Source: UBA1433 sp964581565 (GTDB lineage: Bacteria > Bacillota > Clostridia > Eubacteriales > UBA1433). Taken from it: a stretch of DNA of 64,000 bases. Shown here piece by piece: positions 52,899 to 61,563 of this stretch (its first letter is position 1; each line of letters opens with the position of its first letter). The notes beneath the pieces were generated by a model. It worked only from the letters and a program-made list of their open reading frames with translations, was not told where the DNA came from and did no database searches. Position numbers and translations under genes: made by a program. The stretch lies in contig CAZOOZ010000004.1 in assembly GCA_964581565.1 (NCBI GenBank), positions 157,051-221,050 on the forward strand, in the 5' to 3' direction.

Positions 52899-53605
52899 AA
52901 ATATTTCCGGCAATTGATATTATTTCTAAGCAATGTGTGCGGTTGACACAAGGTGACTACAGCAAAGAAAAAGTTTATGACTTATCCCCTTTAGAGGCAG
53001 CCTTAAACTATAAAAATCAAGGTTCAAGATATTTGCATGTTGTAGATTTAGACGCTGCTCTCAAGGGAAGCTCAGAAAATTTTGAGGTTATCTCGCAATT
53101 GGCATCAAAAACCGATATGTTTATTCAGGTTGGCGGAGGTATAAGAAGCCTTGAAATAATAGAAAAATATATTAATCGAGGTATCAGAAGGGTTATTTTA
53201 GGAACCAAAGCTATTAAAGATAAAAACTTTCTAAAACAGGCGATCAATAGCTTTCCTAATTCTATAGCACTCTCTTTGGATGTATTGGACGAGTATATCT
53301 ACACTGATGGCTGGACTGTAAAAACAGATATAAATGTATATGATTTTTTGGATAGTATTGAATATGAGTTGTTGTCTGCAGCAATAATTACTGATATATC
53401 CAAAGATGGAATGATGGAAGGCACCAATCTAAAACTTATACAGAGATTGAATGAAAATTACCCTATCAATTTCATAGCCTCGGGTGGGGTTTGTGCAATA
53501 AAGGACATAACAGCACTTAAAGAAATGAATATATACGGAGCAATTATCGGCAAAGCGTTTTACGAAAATACATTAACATTAACGCAGGTCTTAAATCATA
53601 TATAA
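52895..53605 (+). CDS. hisA: ProFAR isomerase
   Basis: 236 residues, TIM barrel: FPAIDIISKQCVRLTQGDY at the start with the catalytic Asp, LHVVDLDAALKG, QVGGGIRSLEIIEKY, DISKDGMMEGTN with the second Asp, ASGGVCAIKDI. Overlaps hisH by 4 bases. Confidence 0.96.
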   Translation: MKIFPAIDIISKQCVRLTQGDYSKEKVYDLSPLEAALNYKNQGSRYLHVVDLDAALKGSSENFEVISQLASKTDMFIQVGGGIRSLEIIEKYINRGIRRVILGTKAIKDKNFLKQAINSFPNSIALSLDVLDEYIYTDGWTVKTDINVYDFLDSIEYELLSAAIITDISKDGMMEGTNLKLIQRLNENYPINFIASGGVCAIKDITALKEMNIYGAIIGKAFYENTLTLTQVLNHI

Positions 53606-53638
53606 AAATTATCCGAATAAAGAGAAAGAAGTATAATT

Positions 53639-54397
53639 ATGCTTACAAAAAGAATTATCCCCTGTCTTGATGTTGACAGAGGCAGAGTTGTTAAAGGAAA
53701 AAAATTTAAAAACATTCAAGACGTGAATGATCCGGTGATTTTGGCAAAAAGATATAGCGAAGAAGGCGCAGACGAACTGGTGTTTTATGATATTACAGCA
53801 TCTTTTGAAGAACGCGATATATTTTTAAACATTGTTGAAGATGTCGCCAGAAACATCGATATCCCTTTTACAATTGGCGGAAATGTTAAGAGCGCGGAAG
53901 ATTTTAGAAAAATCCTTTTAGCCGGGGCAGATAAAGTTTCCGTAAATTCTGCCGCAGTTTTAAATCCTGATTTGATTACTCAAGCTGCCAAAAGATTCGG
54001 TAGTCAGTGCGTGGTATTATCAATAGATGCCATGCGAAATGATAAGGGAACTTGGGACGTTTATATTAAAGGCGGTCGAGAAAATACTAAAAAAGATGCG
54101 ATTCAATGGGCTTTGTTTGGACAAAATTTGGGCGCTGGTGAAATTTGTATAAATTCAATGGATGCGGACGGTGTCAAAAATGGGTTTGATATTGAGCTCC
54201 TTCAAACATTAAATAAAGTTTTATCTATCCCTGTCATAGCTTCAGGCGGCGCCGGCAGCATGGAACATTTTACCGAAGCATTTTTGCTAGGCAAGGCCGA
54301 TGCCGCGCTTGCAGCAAGTGTATTTCATTATCACGAAATCGAAATTAATGACTTAAAAGAATATTTAAAGAAGCGAAACATAAATGTGAGGTTATAA
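53639..54397 (+). CDS. hisF: Imidazole glycerol phosphate synthase, cyclase subunit
   Basis: 252 residues, TIM barrel: KRIIPCLDVDRGRVVKGKKF with the catalytic Asp11, FTIGGNVKSAEDF, GADKVSVNSAAV, and INSMDADGVKNGFD with the second catalytic Asp, ASGGAGSMEHF. Closes the imidazole ring with HisH. AAGAAG ribosome site in a 33-base gap after hisA. Confidence 0.97.
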   Translation: MLTKRIIPCLDVDRGRVVKGKKFKNIQDVNDPVILAKRYSEEGADELVFYDITASFEERDIFLNIVEDVARNIDIPFTIGGNVKSAEDFRKILLAGADKVSVNSAAVLNPDLITQAAKRFGSQCVVLSIDAMRNDKGTWDVYIKGGRENTKKDAIQWALFGQNLGAGEICINSMDADGVKNGFDIELLQTLNKVLSIPVIASGGAGSMEHFTEAFLLGKADAALAASVFHYHEIEINDLKEYLKKRNINVRL

Positions 54398-55033
54398 ATG
54401 GATTTTGATATAGATAAATTACAATTTGATCAAGAAGGTCTGATTCCGGCTATCATACAAAATGCAATTACTTTAAAAGTACTAATGATGGGCTATATGA
54501 ACAAAGAAGCGATCAGTAAAACAATGACGACGGGTACGGTGTGGTTTTATTCGAGAAGCAGAAAAACCTTATGGAATAAAGGCGAAACTTCAGGTAATTT
54601 TTTAGACACGGTAAAACTGACGCTTGATTGTGACGCTGATTGCCTTCTTGTTCATGCTCTACCGCTTGGTCCTACTTGCCATACTAACAATGAAAGTTGT
54701 TTCTTTACAGATGTATATTTTAATGATGACAACAAAGCTACCAACTTATCAATATTAGTTGAATTATATAAGATTATAGAAGACAGAAAGACTCATCCAA
54801 TAGAAGGTGCCTATACAAACTATCTTTTTGATAAAGGGATCGATAAAATTTTGAAAAAAGTGGGCGAAGAGGCCGCCGAAGTCATTATTGCTGCAAAAAA
54901 TAATGCGCCGGACGAAATCATATATGAAACATCCGATTTAATATATCACACAATGGTTATGCTTAGTGACCGTGGCGTAAAACCTAATTTAATTCTAGAC
55001 GAATTAAGAAAAAGATTTAATAAAGAATTATGA
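54398..55033 (+). CDS. hisIE: Bifunctional phosphoribosyl-AMP cyclohydrolase / phosphoribosyl-ATP pyrophosphatase
   Basis: 211 residues. HisI part 1-110: MMGYMNKEAI, TVWFYSRSRKTLWNKGETSG, and CDADCLLVHALPLGPTCH with the zinc cysteines. HisE part 120-211: KKVGEEAAEVIIAAKN and DLIYHTMVML. It begins right after the hisF stop and overlaps the convergent DUF1294 gene by 6 bases. The operon lacks hisC and histidinol-phosphatase, which must be elsewhere. Confidence 0.96.
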   Translation: MDFDIDKLQFDQEGLIPAIIQNAITLKVLMMGYMNKEAISKTMTTGTVWFYSRSRKTLWNKGETSGNFLDTVKLTLDCDADCLLVHALPLGPTCHTNNESCFFTDVYFNDDNKATNLSILVELYKIIEDRKTHPIEGAYTNYLFDKGIDKILKKVGEEAAEVIIAAKNNAPDEIIYETSDLIYHTMVMLSDRGVKPNLILDELRKRFNKEL

Positions 55034-55312
55034 CTGCAGAAATTTAAGTACGATAAACAACAAGCATATTTGCAGAATAATAATACATGGTATTCCTATT
55101 ATGAAATACCATTTTTTTGTTTTATGTCTAAATATAAGCATTGATATAAATGTTCCGAGTCCGCCACCAATAAAGGAAACGAAAAAAATACACTTCTCAC
55201 TTACTCGCCACTTTTTATTTCTAGCTTTTTGTTTGTCGATATAAATTATGCAGAAAGCAATTATATTAATGATGAACAAATAATATGAAAAATGACGCAT
55301 TATACTTTTCAT
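55028..55312 (-). CDS. DUF1294 family membrane protein
   Basis: 94 residues with three membrane segments. The family pattern is present: DKQKARNKKWRVSEK, then GGGLGTFISMLIFRHKTKKWYF. Function unknown in the family. It converges on hisIE, overlapping its last codons. Confidence 0.85.
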   Translation of the reverse strand: MKSIMRHFSYYLFIINIIAFCIIYIDKQKARNKKWRVSEKCIFFVSFIGGGLGTFISMLIFRHKTKKWYFIIGIPCIIILQICLLFIVLKFLQS

Positions 55313-55342
55313 CTCTCTTTGCTACCTATATATTTTAAAATA

Positions 55343-55374
55343 AAATTATCCTCTTTTAAAAAAGAGGATAATTT
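55343..55374 (-). terminator. Intrinsic terminator after fba
   Basis: Perfect 15-bp stem AAATTATCCTCTTTT/AAAAGAGGATAATTT (55343-55357 with 55360-55374), tight loop, 18 bases after the fba stop. Confidence 0.88.
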
Positions 55375-55391
55375 GTTATACCCAAATTATG

Positions 55392-56321
55392 CTATGCTTT
55401 ATTACTGCAGTTAAGCACATTCCTCATTTTATGTGCAACCATATCAGCTATGGCATCTCTTGCCGGCGATAAATATTTTCTCGGGTCAAATACGTCCGGT
55501 TGTTCTACGAATATTTTACGTATTGACGCAGTCATCGCAAGACGCAAGTCAGTATCGATATTAATTTTGCATACGCCGTATTTTGATGCTTTGAAAAGCA
55601 TTTCTTCAGGGACTCCTTTGGCGCCAGGTATTTTACCGCCATATTGATTATTAAGCGCTACAAATGCTTCAGGAACCGATGAAGCGCCATGTAAAACTAT
55701 TGGAAAACCAGGGAGCATATTTGTTATTTTTTCAAGACGCTCAAAATCCAATCTAGGTTCTCCTTTGAATTTAAATGCACCATGACTCGTTCCAATAGCA
55801 ATTGCCAGTGAATCCACTTTGGTTTTTTCAACAAATTCCATTGCTTCATCCGGATCGGTGAATGTTGCATTACGATCACTTACTTTTATATTGTCCTCGA
55901 TTCCTGCTAATGTACCTAATTCACCTTCAACAACAATGCCTCTCTCATGTGCATAATCAACAACTTTTTTTGTCAGCTCGATATTTTCTTTTAACGGATA
56001 TTTAGATCCGTCAATCATAACAGAAGTAAACCCGTCATCAATACATTGTTTGCAAATTTCAAAACTTTCACCGTGATCCAAGTGAAGTACTAAATCCAGA
56101 CCGGTATCTTCTATTGCGGCTTCAACAAGCTTTCTCAAATATACGGGCGAAGCATATTTTCTGGCACCTGCCGATACTTGTAAAATTAACGGAGCTTTTT
56201 CCTGAAGCGCAGCTTTCATGATGCCTTGAATAATTTCCATGTTATTTACATTAAAAGCCCCAACAGCATATTTACCTTTATATGCTTTATCGAACATTTC
56301 TTTTGAAGTCACTAATGCCAT
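55392..56321 (-). CDS. fba: Fructose-bisphosphate aldolase, class II
   Basis: 309 residues. Zinc ligands in LHLDHGE near 80 and in the EGELGTLAGIED region near 133; SLAIAIGTSHGAFKF near 172; IVLHGASSVPE near 210; KINIDTDLRLAMTASIR near 255. Cleaves fructose 1,6-bisphosphate in glycolysis. Strong AAGGAGGA site. Single-gene unit with its own terminator. Confidence 0.96.
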   Translation of the reverse strand: MALVTSKEMFDKAYKGKYAVGAFNVNNMEIIQGIMKAALQEKAPLILQVSAGARKYASPVYLRKLVEAAIEDTGLDLVLHLDHGESFEICKQCIDDGFTSVMIDGSKYPLKENIELTKKVVDYAHERGIVVEGELGTLAGIEDNIKVSDRNATFTDPDEAMEFVEKTKVDSLAIAIGTSHGAFKFKGEPRLDFERLEKITNMLPGFPIVLHGASSVPEAFVALNNQYGGKIPGAKGVPEEMLFKASKYGVCKINIDTDLRLAMTASIRKIFVEQPDVFDPRKYLSPARDAIADMVAHKMRNVLNCSNKA

Positions 56322-56396
56322 ATTCTATCCTCCTTAAATATTTTATTTCTTGTTAAATTATATCATTTATTAAAATTAAAACAAATATATTAGATG

Positions 56397-57320
56397 TTAT
56401 TTAATTTCCAAAGCTTTGCCTTGATACGAATTCGTTTCAATAAGTTTTTTTTCTATAAGGTCGACAATTTTTCTCCAGCTCGTATTCCATGTACAAATGA
56501 TCGAAAGCTCTTCCGTTACTCTTGATACAAGTCTTTGAATCGCAATATCTTTATGGATATTTTTAAGCAATAGTGTTACTCTTTCCACATATTCATCGAG
56601 GGATAAAAGATCGAGTTTTCTTTCATAATACATTTTTTCAAGTACCGTATCTTTCGCTACATATAATGAATGTATTTTCAAACTATCCGCTTTGATTTTA
56701 TTTAGAAACTTTGCAGTATTGAGAATATCTTTTTTATCATCCCAAGGCAAATCTGCGATGATGTGAATACAAAGTTCAAATCCTGCAGCTTTGATTTTTT
56801 CCGCAGCTTTCATCACATCATATACCGTATGATGCCTGTTTAAAATTTCTAATGTATGGTCATTTGATGATTGGAGACCAATTTCAATACAAATATCAAT
56901 ATTATTTTCTTTTTTTACTTCTTTTAAAAATTTAAGATAGCTGTCTTCTATGCAATCCGGCCTGGTTGAAATAGATAAAGCGACACACGAATCCAAATGC
57001 GCCGCTGTTTTCATATAATATTTGAATTTTTCTAATGGCATGTATGTATTGCTGTAACTTTGAAAAAATGCAATATACTTTGATGCCTTGTATTTTTTTT
57101 CAAGAATTTTTCTTATAGCATCATATTGCTTATAAATATCTGTATCTTCTGTCATATTTTCATGCCCGGAACCATCAGGTGCACAAAAAATACAGCCATC
57201 ATAACTTTTTGTACCATCTCTATTAGGACAAGAAGATGGTATGTTCAAAGGAACCTTATACACCTTTTGACCATATTTATGAATAAGATATTCTGAATAC
57301 TTGTAATATAATCGATCCAT
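56397..57320 (-). CDS. mnmL: Radical SAM protein, YtqA/YhcC (TIGR01212) family, likely MnmL
   Basis: 307 residues. The 4Fe-4S cysteines are in CPNRDGTKSYDGCIFC (Cys31, Cys43, Cys46), the wide CX11CX2C spacing typical of this Elp3-related family. AFFQSYSNTY, STRPDCIEDSYL and EIGLQSSNDHTLEILNRHH are also family marks. The Bacillus member YtqA has been linked with YtqB to mnm5s2U synthesis in tRNA. The assignment of the reaction is from family knowledge; the symbol is tentative. It follows the P-loop gene after 2 bases. Confidence 0.82.
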   Translation of the reverse strand: MDRLYYKYSEYLIHKYGQKVYKVPLNIPSSCPNRDGTKSYDGCIFCAPDGSGHENMTEDTDIYKQYDAIRKILEKKYKASKYIAFFQSYSNTYMPLEKFKYYMKTAAHLDSCVALSISTRPDCIEDSYLKFLKEVKKENNIDICIEIGLQSSNDHTLEILNRHHTVYDVMKAAEKIKAAGFELCIHIIADLPWDDKKDILNTAKFLNKIKADSLKIHSLYVAKDTVLEKMYYERKLDLLSLDEYVERVTLLLKNIHKDIAIQRLVSRVTEELSIICTWNTSWRKIVDLIEKKLIETNSYQGKALEIK

Positions 57321-57322
57321 TG

Positions 57323-57727
57323 CTATATAAATACTTTAAACTCACTTGGAACTTCAATAGCATTAATAGTAAAAATGAATTCGACATTAAATTTATCGGA
57401 GAGTTTGCTTACAGCTGCAAAAAAATCTGCTAGATTTTGAGTCTCATTGGTTTTTGTTATTTTTTCGATATCGTCAATATAGATTTTCCCGATATCATAA
57501 TTGCCACTAATGAGCCCATTTAAAAATCCAAAAAACATTTCCCAAGAATATATATAAAATTCAGATAAATCAATAAACCTGATACTGTTTCCTACTTCAC
57601 GTCTATGCTTATCTTTTCGGTCAATATAAACTAAATTCATTTCATCTCTGGCAGCTTCATCATTTGCCATATCAATTAATTTTTTTGTTTTCCCGCTGCC
57701 TTTGTCTCCAACAATGAAATTTATCAT
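57323..57727 (-). CDS. Small P-loop ATP-binding protein
   Basis: 134 residues. Walker A GDKGSGKT at 7-14 and a Walker B-like GKIYIDDIEKI near 85. It is too short for a full AAA or PilT motor and has no recognised partner domain. ATG 57727 has GAGG eight bases upstream; the GTG at 57736 is less likely. It lies 2 bases before the radical SAM gene, so the two are cotranscribed; a functional link is possible but unproven. Confidence 0.78.
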   Translation of the reverse strand: MINFIVGDKGSGKTKKLIDMANDEAARDEMNLVYIDRKDKHRREVGNSIRFIDLSEFYIYSWEMFFGFLNGLISGNYDIGKIYIDDIEKITKTNETQNLADFFAAVSKLSDKFNVEFIFTINAIEVPSEFKVFI

Positions 57728-57814
57728 TTTAACCACCTCATTTCTGTTTTATATTATATAAAAAAATGATGTTTCTTACAAGATGAATATTCATTAAATT
57801 AATGAATACAAGTA

Positions 57815-58342
57815 TTAAATTTGATTGAATAATTTTTTCGCTGCATCAATAGAGATATTCACAAAATTATCAAATTTTATTCCTATACTTTCAATTTTTT
57901 GCCTGTCAAAAATATCAATATCTTTTAGTATGGTAATAGAATCTAATTTTATATAATCATTTTTAGAATTTTTGCCGATATTTTTACTTATTATATTTGC
58001 CATTAGATTTGCCGGTATTATTGTTTTTTGTGCTATACTTTCCGCCTTAATGCCATTTTTTTCATTATGGGCCGCCATAATTGAATAAATCTCGTCATTG
58101 CCGAAATTTTCATCTTTTAATATTTCTACTGCTTTTAATCCATGTAGTTGGGGACATAGTTTATACGAAGTTATACTGCAGTCTAAATCATGTAAAAGCC
58201 CGGCTATACTCCATATTTCGATTTGATCGGGATTAAGAAATTTTGCAAAAGATGTCATAATGGATTCGACAATAAACGAGTGCTCTTTTTTTTCATCTTT
58301 TAATACATATTTATTTAATAACCCCACTGCTTTATCTCTCAT
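57815..58342 (-). CDS. HD-domain phosphohydrolase-like protein
   Basis: 175 residues. HD signature: His21 (KEHSFIVESIM), His51-Asp52 in GLLHDLDCSI, His67 (QLHGLKAVEIL) and AHNEKNG. This pattern fits metal-dependent phosphohydrolases; the substrate is unknown. It lies 14 bases after the histidine kinase gene and is likely in the same transcript. Confidence 0.82.
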   Translation of the reverse strand: MRDKAVGLLNKYVLKDEKKEHSFIVESIMTSFAKFLNPDQIEIWSIAGLLHDLDCSITSYKLCPQLHGLKAVEILKDENFGNDEIYSIMAAHNEKNGIKAESIAQKTIIPANLMANIISKNIGKNSKNDYIKLDSITILKDIDIFDRQKIESIGIKFDNFVNISIDAAKKLFNQI

Positions 58343-58356
58343 ATTATTTCTCTTTT

Positions 58357-59640
58357 CTATTTTGTTACAGCCATTTTGAAAAATGTTATTTTAAATAGCG
58401 TACCTTTTGATTTCTCACTTTCAATTTGAACTATGCCATCATGTGCATCTATAATTTCTTTAGCGATGCTTAGCCCTAATCCAACGCTGCCATTCTCCCT
58501 TTTTCTTGATTTATCCGCTCTGTAAAATCTGTCAAAAATTCGCAGCATTTCCTCATGATCCATCCCTATCCCATCATCCTCAAATTCTAAAATGACATTA
58601 TCATTTTCTGTGTATAATCGGATCCAAACATTTCCATTATTTTTACTGTATTTGCTTGCGTTATCTACAAAAATTTTAACTAATTGTTCCATTCTATTTT
58701 TATCCGCAAATGCAGTGATGTCACTCTCCTGTTTATAATGCAAAGCAACGCCACGAGATCTCGACATTAATTTTTGCCGCATACAGGTATCTTTAATTAA
58801 GCGGCTGAGGTGTATTTGTTCCAATTCAATATCAAGTCCGTTATCTTCTGCATCTGCAAGCATTAACATATCGTCTATCAAACGGCGCATCGCAATTATT
58901 TCACTTTCAATATTTTCCAGCCAGCTAACATTATCTTTGATTATTTGATTTTCTTTTGCCCGTAATACATCGACATTTGTCTGAATAATTGTCAGCGGAG
59001 TTTTTAATTCATGTGAAGCATCTGCTATAAATCTTCTTTGCTTTAAATAAACATCTGTTATCGGCTCTAATCGCTTGCCTGCAAAATACCACCCTATTAT
59101 GATCATAGTAATGATACCCAGGCTGCCTGTTATAATCATGGCATTTGTAAATAATTCCAGTATTCTTTTTTCTTCTTTTGTATTTTGAATGATTTGTACG
59201 ATCCACGTTTTATCATTACTCTTTACGAGTTCGCTCACAACTCGATAAGAATTTTTTTTATATTCAATATTATTGATGCTTTCGGTTTCGTCTTGCTGAA
59301 CACCGTATACAAAAAATTTTAATTCCTGTTGCATTTCTTTGTCGATATTATTGGTCGCATAAACATTTAGATCACTATCGTAAACGATATAGCTTTCTTC
59401 AAATTCTGAAAATATATTTTCGGCGGTATATACTGATTCTGCTAATAATTCAGTATCGATATTAAGGCTGCCACCTTCTATATAAAAAGCATTTTGAAGA
59501 ATGGTTCTTGTATATTTTAAGGAAGCCGAACTCATGATACCGGATAAAAAAGCTATTGCAAAAATACAGAAAATAAAAACAAAAGAGATTAATACGGGGA
59601 TGTTTTGAAGCATTAATTTTAATCTTAATTCTTTTAACAA
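58357..59640 (-). CDS. Sensor histidine kinase
   Basis: 427 residues. Membrane segment 1 near 15-38, extracellular sensor about 39-165, membrane segment 2 near 166-186, then HisKA with phospho-acceptor His210 (IADASHELKTPLTI), N box NASKYSKNNG, G1 DDGIGMD, F box and G2 GSVGLGLSIAKEII. OmpR-type partner follows upstream. The signal is unknown. Confidence 0.94.
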   Translation of the reverse strand: MLKELRLKLMLQNIPVLISFVFIFCIFAIAFLSGIMSSASLKYTRTILQNAFYIEGGSLNIDTELLAESVYTAENIFSEFEESYIVYDSDLNVYATNNIDKEMQQELKFFVYGVQQDETESINNIEYKKNSYRVVSELVKSNDKTWIVQIIQNTKEEKRILELFTNAMIITGSLGIITMIIIGWYFAGKRLEPITDVYLKQRRFIADASHELKTPLTIIQTNVDVLRAKENQIIKDNVSWLENIESEIIAMRRLIDDMLMLADAEDNGLDIELEQIHLSRLIKDTCMRQKLMSRSRGVALHYKQESDITAFADKNRMEQLVKIFVDNASKYSKNNGNVWIRLYTENDNVILEFEDDGIGMDHEEMLRIFDRFYRADKSRKRENGSVGLGLSIAKEIIDAHDGIVQIESEKSKGTLFKITFFKMAVTK

Positions 59641-59641
59641 T

Positions 59642-60310
59642 TTAATCTACCTTTAAAACATAACCTACACCTCTTACTGTTCTGATACTCAGAGATGTAT
59701 TTGACAATCTTTTTCTTAAATTATGAATGTGTATTTCTATGTTGTTTTCCGTTACATAACTATCTAGTCCCCAAATTTTATCAAGTATCTGTTCTCTTGT
59801 AAATACTTGCCCGGGATGTTTCAACAGTAATTCCAATAATTTCGCCTCTTTTAGTGGAAGCTGATAAATTTTTCCTGCTATAGTAACGATATTGGATTTC
59901 GCGTCATAGCTTACTTCTTCTAAAGTAATTAAATCATTCTGGTATTCACTATAGCTTCTACGGTGCAGGGCTTCTATACGTGCAAATAATTCTTTTGCTG
60001 AAAAAGGTTTTGTGAGATAGTCATCAGCACCGCTTTTTAACCCAAGCACTCTGTCATCAATAGATGATTTAGCCGTTAAAATGAGTACGGCTGTATTCTT
60101 TTTGTTTTGTCTCATCCGCTTTACAATTTCTAGACCACTCAGTCCCGGCAGCATTATATCAAGCACGACTACATCATAAGCATCAGAAAGCGCATGCATG
60201 AGTCCTTCATCGCCGTCATGTGCTATATTACATTCATAACCGTACACTTCACATAATGCTTTTACAGCATCTGTAATTTTTTTTTCATCTTCTACAAATA
60301 AAATTCTCAC
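59642..60310 (-). CDS. OmpR-family response regulator
   Basis: 222 residues. Receiver domain with acidic pocket (FVEDEKK), phospho-acceptor Asp51 (VVLDIMLPGLSG), Thr79 and Lys101 (LTKPF); winged-helix DNA-binding domain 125-222 (LPLKEAKLLELLLKHPG, NIEIHIHNLRKRL, IRTVRGVGYVL). One base separates it from the kinase gene. Target genes are unknown. Confidence 0.95.
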   Translation of the reverse strand: MRILFVEDEKKITDAVKALCEVYGYECNIAHDGDEGLMHALSDAYDVVVLDIMLPGLSGLEIVKRMRQNKKNTAVLILTAKSSIDDRVLGLKSGADDYLTKPFSAKELFARIEALHRRSYSEYQNDLITLEEVSYDAKSNIVTIAGKIYQLPLKEAKLLELLLKHPGQVFTREQILDKIWGLDSYVTENNIEIHIHNLRKRLSNTSLSIRTVRGVGYVLKVD

Positions 60311-60333
60311 GATTTGCCTCTAGGTTTTTATTT

Positions 60334-61539
60334 TTAAAATATTGACGTGCAAATAGGTTTTTTTAATTTGATTTCTTTATCCAATTTTTCGGCAGTTTGG
60401 CATTTTGTATTTGCCAATCCATATTTATACAACTCTGCCATGGTTATACATCCCATAACCCAGGATGAAAAATCTTCTATGCTAATATAAATTTTATTTT
60501 CTGTATTTTTTCCGCCTATGAACACTTCTTGCCTATTATTATTATACTTGTCCTCAATAATAAAACAATAACTAGTTTTTATATCTTCGCTTGTTAAAAG
60601 GTTTATTAAAGATTGTGGATTGATCGCCTTATACATAATACCCAACCCTTGCCTGCAATTATAATGATAGGCAGCGGATATAGTTGCATTATAGATACTG
60701 CCTATATTATTTAAATTATAATAAAAAAATTGTTCGTGGGTATACAGTTTGATTGTTTCAAACTGGTCTTTAAGCGTAAATAAATATGATAAAAAATATT
60801 CCTTTGCTCTGGGCGTAAGCGTTATAAGTCTGTCTACAACAATTGTTTGATCATACTGGTTATATTCAGCGTCTTTTTCAAACCTCACAATAGCGTATCC
60901 TTCCGCTCCTCCATTCTCATTGCGAATAAGTATAATATCGTCATGTGTAATTTCCTGTTCCAGCTTGTACCATTCATATTCGCCGATGAAACACATTCCA
61001 TGCTGCATCTTTGCGTATTGATTGTGTATATTTTTTACAAGTTTGATGCTTTCTTGTTCAAAGGGAAATATATTTTTATTGTCCATGTATTTAAGAGCAT
61101 TGGTGTTAAATATATACTCATACTTTTCTATTCCCCAGCCAAATCCATATTTTTTGTAAAACGCAGGTTTATATGGATACAACATAACAATATTAGCTCC
61201 ACGACGCGAAGATTCTTCCAGAAAAAAACGCACCATAAAATCTGCTATTCCTTGCATGCGATAGTTATTGTGAACGGATACGCCACCCAATGCGTTTACT
61301 TTTATAAATGTATTGTGGAAATTCATCATAAATTCATGTATAGTAATCAACCCAACAATTTCTTTTTCATGGCAACACACAAATACTTGTGAATGATCCA
61401 TATGTTCAAGAGCATAAAACGAATCGATAATTTTTTCTATATAATTTTGCTTGTTTTGTTCTGTATAAAAAGCTAGATGCTTGATAGCGGCGGCTTTTTC
61501 ATAATCTCTTTGTTTAATTGTTCTGATGGTTAACTGCAT
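60334..61539 (-). CDS. Eis-like GNAT acetyltransferase
   Basis: 401 residues, the length of Eis family proteins: an N-terminal GNAT domain (acetyl-CoA loop region VHNNYRMQGIADFMV at 89-103; LYPYKPAFYKKYGFGWG near 125), a second GNAT-like domain, and a C-terminal SCP2-like part. Eis enzymes acetylate amines including aminoglycosides; related Firmicutes proteins are uncharacterised. Substrate unknown; no resistance claim is made. Upstream of the regulator on the same strand, 23 bases away. Confidence 0.85.
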   Translation of the reverse strand: MQLTIRTIKQRDYEKAAAIKHLAFYTEQNKQNYIEKIIDSFYALEHMDHSQVFVCCHEKEIVGLITIHEFMMNFHNTFIKVNALGGVSVHNNYRMQGIADFMVRFFLEESSRRGANIVMLYPYKPAFYKKYGFGWGIEKYEYIFNTNALKYMDNKNIFPFEQESIKLVKNIHNQYAKMQHGMCFIGEYEWYKLEQEITHDDIILIRNENGGAEGYAIVRFEKDAEYNQYDQTIVVDRLITLTPRAKEYFLSYLFTLKDQFETIKLYTHEQFFYYNLNNIGSIYNATISAAYHYNCRQGLGIMYKAINPQSLINLLTSEDIKTSYCFIIEDKYNNNRQEVFIGGKNTENKIYISIEDFSSWVMGCITMAELYKYGLANTKCQTAEKLDKEIKLKKPICTSIF

Positions 61540-61563
61540 GTGCCAATAACCTTTCTATGTTTA

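Noticed and set aside
60847..61392. 181-codon plus-strand frame opposite the Eis-like gene
   Set aside because: Antisense shadow, low-complexity Phe/Ile/Tyr-rich product, no ribosome site.
60334..61539. Calling the Eis-like gene an aminoglycoside resistance gene
   Set aside because: Family membership alone does not show that activity; Firmicutes relatives have varied or unknown substrates.
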